DNA of 64,000 nt from Chamaecrista fasciculata. Lineage: Eukaryota; Streptophyta; Magnoliopsida; Fabales; Fabaceae. Both the position numbers and the translations under genes were made by a program. The notes below the pieces were generated by a model. The model had not been told where the DNA came from. It ran no database searches and saw nothing but the letters and a program-made list of their open reading frames with translations. Position 1 is the stretch's first letter; every line of letters begins with the position of its first letter. The DNA is taken from contig QANZ01050121.1 of assembly GCA_003254925.1 (NCBI GenBank), forward strand, positions 1-64,000, written 5' to 3'. Of the stretch, positions 60,334 to 64,000 are shown in pieces.

Positions 60334-61209
60334 CTTCCAGGAAGTGCAATGTTTTGTTTGAAGTTCTAAGTGCAATATTGTCAAGTTCTAATAAAATATA
60401 TAATTAATGTTAGAAAGATAAGTATAATTAGTGCAGTGATGAAAGTTAGAGGAATTTGACAATAGTGATGAAACAAAATGATAATAAAGAAGAGACCAGA
60501 AATTCATCTTATAAAGTACAAGATTTTCCTCAACTACAGAAACACTGGTGAATGATGTATTGTAATTTCACCTCAGCCATATTTTTTAGCTATTAAAATT
60601 ACTTCTAACATAAACTTCATTTATCAAATTTCAACAGTAAATCCTCAAACTCTATTTACTATTCTTCATTTGCAAAGCAGAAGACGAGCCAAAAAGTTTT
60701 CATGCATAGTGTCAGAACACTTACATTTTAACATAGTAGAAAAATGCAGCTTAAAATAAATTTTTAAAGCACAAATTGCTCATCACTTTCTTTTTTTTGG
60801 GAGAAACACAAATTGTTCATTACTGAAGAAAGATAGAATTTCTTTTCCCAAATTATACTTCTAAACCCAGGAAAAAGAATCTCATAGCACACACGTTTGG
60901 AAAGCACAACAATAGTGTCAATACTCATTAAACTAGCAAATTGGAACACAGCTATTTAACATTTAGGGTTTATCATTCCTATAAAAATTTATATGTTGTA
61001 CTTGTACGTACATCACTACATCACAGCTTATAAGCAAGGAAAGGCTTAGGTATTGATTTTACATATTCGCTATCAAGTTTTCCAATAAAAACACATGAGC
61101 ATCACTTGATTAACTATTTCAAAAGGGTTCTTCAATATATATGCCATGTTTTATTGGAAAACTTAGATAGCAAATACTTTAGGAATTTCACCTAGCTTTT
61201 TCTCTCTCT
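60334..61209. other. AT-rich intergenic DNA, nothing recognised
   Basis: No gene seen; a 61-codon minus frame (60764-60949) is unremarkable. Confidence 0.5.
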
Positions 61210-61455
61210 CTTTTTTTTTTAAGTGAACGAGCATTCTAGTTCTTATATTATATTGATGCTATCATTTTAATCCTTAATGTTTTGAAATGTTTGATTTAGT
61301 TCCTGAAAATTCATGACTTGTTACAAGTTAGTCTCTTCATGGACTAAATTGCAATGAGTCATGAATTTTCCGAGACTAAATCAAACATTTAATAAATTCA
61401 AGGACTAAAATAACAACATCCACATAATCCAAGGACTAAATTGATAGTTGACATC
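61210..61455. repeat. Foldback element downstream of the second kinase
   Basis: AATGTTTGATTTAGTTCC-type left arm, with CAAAGT...AAAATTCATGACTTGTTAC, is inverted at AATGAGTCATGAATTTTCC and GACTAAATCAAACATTT. About 0.25 kb, non-coding. Confidence 0.55.
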
Positions 61456-61627
61456 TTTGTCCTTTCTATTATTCCATAATTAATCTGTAATTTACAAGGA
61501 AGACAGGATCATTTTCACTGTTGAGCCAATGACTCTATATACATATGCTCTTGATAGCATTTTCCCTATTTCCAAATGATACTTGATAAACAAGTTTCCT
61601 TTTAATTTCCCAACATGAAATGAAAAC

Positions 61628-63574
61628 TTACTTAGACTCAGTTTTTTCCTGACGTAGAAGTACTACACTTGTATCAAAGAACTCAGTACTGTTGTAAGGA
61701 TGCCCAGAATTCTCACTACGTGTTGTGTCTTCATAACAAGCTGAATTTGATGCTGATGATTCAGGTGTTGGGTTCAAACCACTTGACTTCAAAATGCTTT
61801 CTATTTCCTTAACCACATCACTCATTTTAGGCCTATCAGCACCTGAGTCTTCAACACATTCCATTGCAAGATCTACGAATTTCTCAAATAATCCCTTCGA
61901 AATCGACTGAAAATCGAGAGATGGGTCAAGAATTTCATGAAGACCATACAAGTCTTTGGTCTTGTTAATTGAATTTCTAACCACTTTTACAATGTGTTTC
62001 CCTCCTTGTATTGGTTTTCTTGCAGTTATCATCTCCAACATTAGCACTCCAAAGCTGTATACATCACTCTTTTCAGTCAATTGTTGGCTTGTGTAATAAT
62101 CAGGATCCATGTAGCCCTGCATCAAAAAGTTTGATAAGTTTTCAGAAACTAAAAGATTCTTGAAAAGGAGAAGAATCCAGTATACATGTTATGTGTTTGA
62201 TATCAGATTTAAAGACCCTCTACATGTTATACTTTTCAGTTAAAACCTCATATTGGTCCTTAAAGTTTTTTTTTCTTCTGTTTTAGTCTTTAAAATTTTT
62301 CACTTGTTCCGCAATTAGTCCCTCAACAAATTCTGTCCAAGTTCCACTTCTAAATATGACATGTACATTAGCTATATTTGTTTCTCTCTACCAAATCAAT
62401 TTTAATGACATTTATGAGAAAGAAATGGTCCAGCTAAAATGTCTAGATCATATTTAATGGTAGAACTTGGGACAAAATTTGCCTAGGAACTAACAATTAA
62501 ACAAGTGGGAGATTTTAAGAACCAAAATAGGATGAAAAAAACTTAAGAGACCAAAACAGAATTCAATCTATACTTTAGGGACCAATATGAGATTTCAACC
62601 AATATTTAAACAAACTTGAATCCAATCGTATTCTATCATCACCAGTATGAAAATTATGTAGCGTGTAGTGGCTTATCTTTTGTAACAAAATTGTTATGTA
62701 GTATAAAGGTTTAGAAGACATATATATACTAACCATTGTTCCTTTAACTTGAGTAGTAACATGATCTTTTTCACAATCATCCAAAGGCTTAGAAAGACCA
62801 AAATCAGCAACTTTTGCATGCAAGTATTGATCGAGCAAAATGTTGGTTGATTTAATGTCCCTATGTATAATAGGAGGATTGGCATGTTCATGAAGATAAG
62901 CCAAACCCCTAGCAGCTCCAAGTGTTACTTTTAGCCTTCTAGTCCAATCCATTACAATTCCTGACTTCCCTGCATAGAGCATATGCATTGTTAGATAATA
63001 TAATAAAGGCAAAAACACCTTTTTAGTCCTTAAACTTTACAAAGAAAGTCTTTAGAAGCTCTTGTAGGTAGAGTTTATCAGATGGAAGATAGCCCAATTA
63101 CTAGAGATAAGCGAAGACCAAAGAAAACAATAGGAGAAACTATTAGGATGAGTTTAATTATTAATATCTTAAAGAGTAAAGACAGAACATTGGCGTCGAT
63201 TGATTCATATAACTGACCTCACTAGTGAAAAAAGGCTTTAACTGTTATTGTCATTGGTGTGGCTTGAGGGTAACACTAAATTGGAAGATTCCTAAAAGTG
63301 CAAAAAAACCAAATTGACAGAACCAATGATCAAAGAAGAAACTGCTCTAAATACCTGAGATACTATCCTTTAGAGTTCCATTTGGAACAAATTCATAAAC
63401 CAGCATTTGTTCTCCTTTCTCAAAGCAGAATCCAACAAGGGTAACCAGATTCTTATGGTGAACCCTTGAAAGAAGTTCAATCTCAGCTTTAAATTCGAGG
63501 GCACCTTGCTTTGATTGTTTTTCAGCTCGTTTTATGGCAACTATGCGTCCATTTGGAAGGACTCCCCGATAAAC
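61628..63574 (-). CDS. Second LRR-VIII-1 receptor kinase (HPCA1-like), last three exons; 5' part outside window
   Basis: Exons on the minus strand: 63574-63355, 62969-62734 and 62116-61628, of 220, 236 and 489 nt. The first two match exactly in length and phase the equivalent exons of the kinase at 31487-43950, so the two genes are paralogues. The visible part is the kinase core from just after the glycine loop: VAIK lysine, catalytic HRDIK, DFG, and the GYMDPDYY activation segment, ending in a Ser/Asn-rich tail ([20 protein letters not shown]). All catalytic residues seen are intact. The tail ends TESK and lacks the 57-bp duplication found in the first gene. Extracellular, transmembrane and P-loop exons must lie beyond 64000; whether the whole gene is intact cannot be told. 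Confidence 0.9.
62239..62599. repeat. Intronic foldback element in the second kinase
   Basis: The left arm TTAAAACCTCATATTGGTCC and the right arm GGGACCAATATGAGATTTCA are inverted copies, with inner TTCCGCAATTAGTCCC / GGAACTAACAATTAAACAAG pairing. Same family as 35531-36000 in the first kinase, but in a different intron. Confidence 0.68.
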
Positions 63575-63879
63575 CTGTAGGACATTAGCCTATTAGAATA
63601 TTGGTATATATGAGTATGTAAAATATGCAGAATAATGTAGTGACTAATATGTTCAAAACTACTCACAATAATTTTTTCAATATTATAATAAGCATAGTAT
63701 GAGAAGATTCCAAATCACATTAACTCATAGATTATCAAAAGGAAGAATTCTTTTACTTTGGGTACTATGGTCCGGGGTGTAGCTTTGCCTAAATTTGAAT
63801 CCAAAGGAATTGAACCCAAATTAATAAGGAGAGATATTATGTCTTCTTAGTTCTCACTCTCAGTTATTAAAGTAAAGGT

Positions 63880-64000
63880 CAAAGCCTCATATGGGTCCCT
63901 GAAATAAAGGGTGAATTCTGTTTTGGTTTTTAAAGTATTCTTTTGTTCTGTTTTGGTCCTTGAAGTTTCCAGTTTGTTCCATCCTTAGTAACTATTGTAA
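63880..64000. repeat. Left part of another foldback element, cut by the window end
   Basis: It starts AAAGCCTCATATGGGTCCC and continues TTTTGTTCTGTTTTGGTCC, matching the left arms of 62239-62599 and 35531-36000. It lies in the intron upstream of the 63574-63355 exon. Confidence 0.55.

Overview
The window is nuclear DNA from a flowering plant, most likely a eudicot. It is AT-rich, its genes are split by GT-AG introns, and it is full of small plant transposons. Four protein-coding loci can be supported: a NAC transcription factor, two HPCA1-type leucine-rich-repeat receptor kinases, and one CC-NBS-LRR immune receptor. I cannot name the species. The sequence is a draft assembly: there is one 147-base N gap (21839-21985) and six single N characters (2416, 7267, 23416, 26677, 47339, 53708). 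At least two of the single Ns sit at the edge of suspicious duplications.

Layout. 1-2.5 kb: a three-exon NAC gene on the minus strand, recognisable end to end as NAC035/LOV1-like (422 aa). 2.5-31 kb: a gene-poor block with no convincing gene. It holds Helitron ends, four related Stowaway-like MITEs, several foldback elements (two bracketed by exact 9- or 10-bp target-site duplications), a LINE inserted in another LINE, tRNA-derived and Au-like SINEs, a 617-bp near-perfect palindrome and long microsatellites. 31.5-44 kb: a complete 19-exon LRR-VIII-1 receptor kinase on the minus strand; the exon lengths sum to 2871 nt, an exact 957 codons (956 aa plus stop). Many of its introns carry small foldback repeats, and intron 3 carries about 2.4 kb of LTR-like repeat. 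44-53.6 kb: more repeats, including a hAT-like element inserted into an older member of its own family. 53.7-59.1 kb: a five-exon CC-NBS-LRR gene on the plus strand (about 1535 aa). 59.1-61.6 kb: repeats, including an 840-bp hAT-like element. 61.6 kb to the window end: the last three exons of a second HPCA1-like kinase on the minus strand; its 5' part lies beyond the window.

Function. The NAC gene belongs to a lineage studied for flowering time and cold response. The two receptor kinases belong to the clade of the Arabidopsis extracellular peroxide sensor HPCA1/CARD1, and the NLR is an RPS2/RPS5-type intracellular receptor, so the right-hand third of the window is a surface-plus-intracellular perception cluster. 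No operon-like linkage is implied; the genes are separate transcription units. I found no tRNA or rRNA gene and no CRISPR array. I did not find a clearly new biological system. The most useful observations are the nested transposons with internal 'empty site' controls, the assembly problems at the NLR start and the palindrome, the rewritten C-terminus of the complete kinase, and the foldback-repeat load of its introns.
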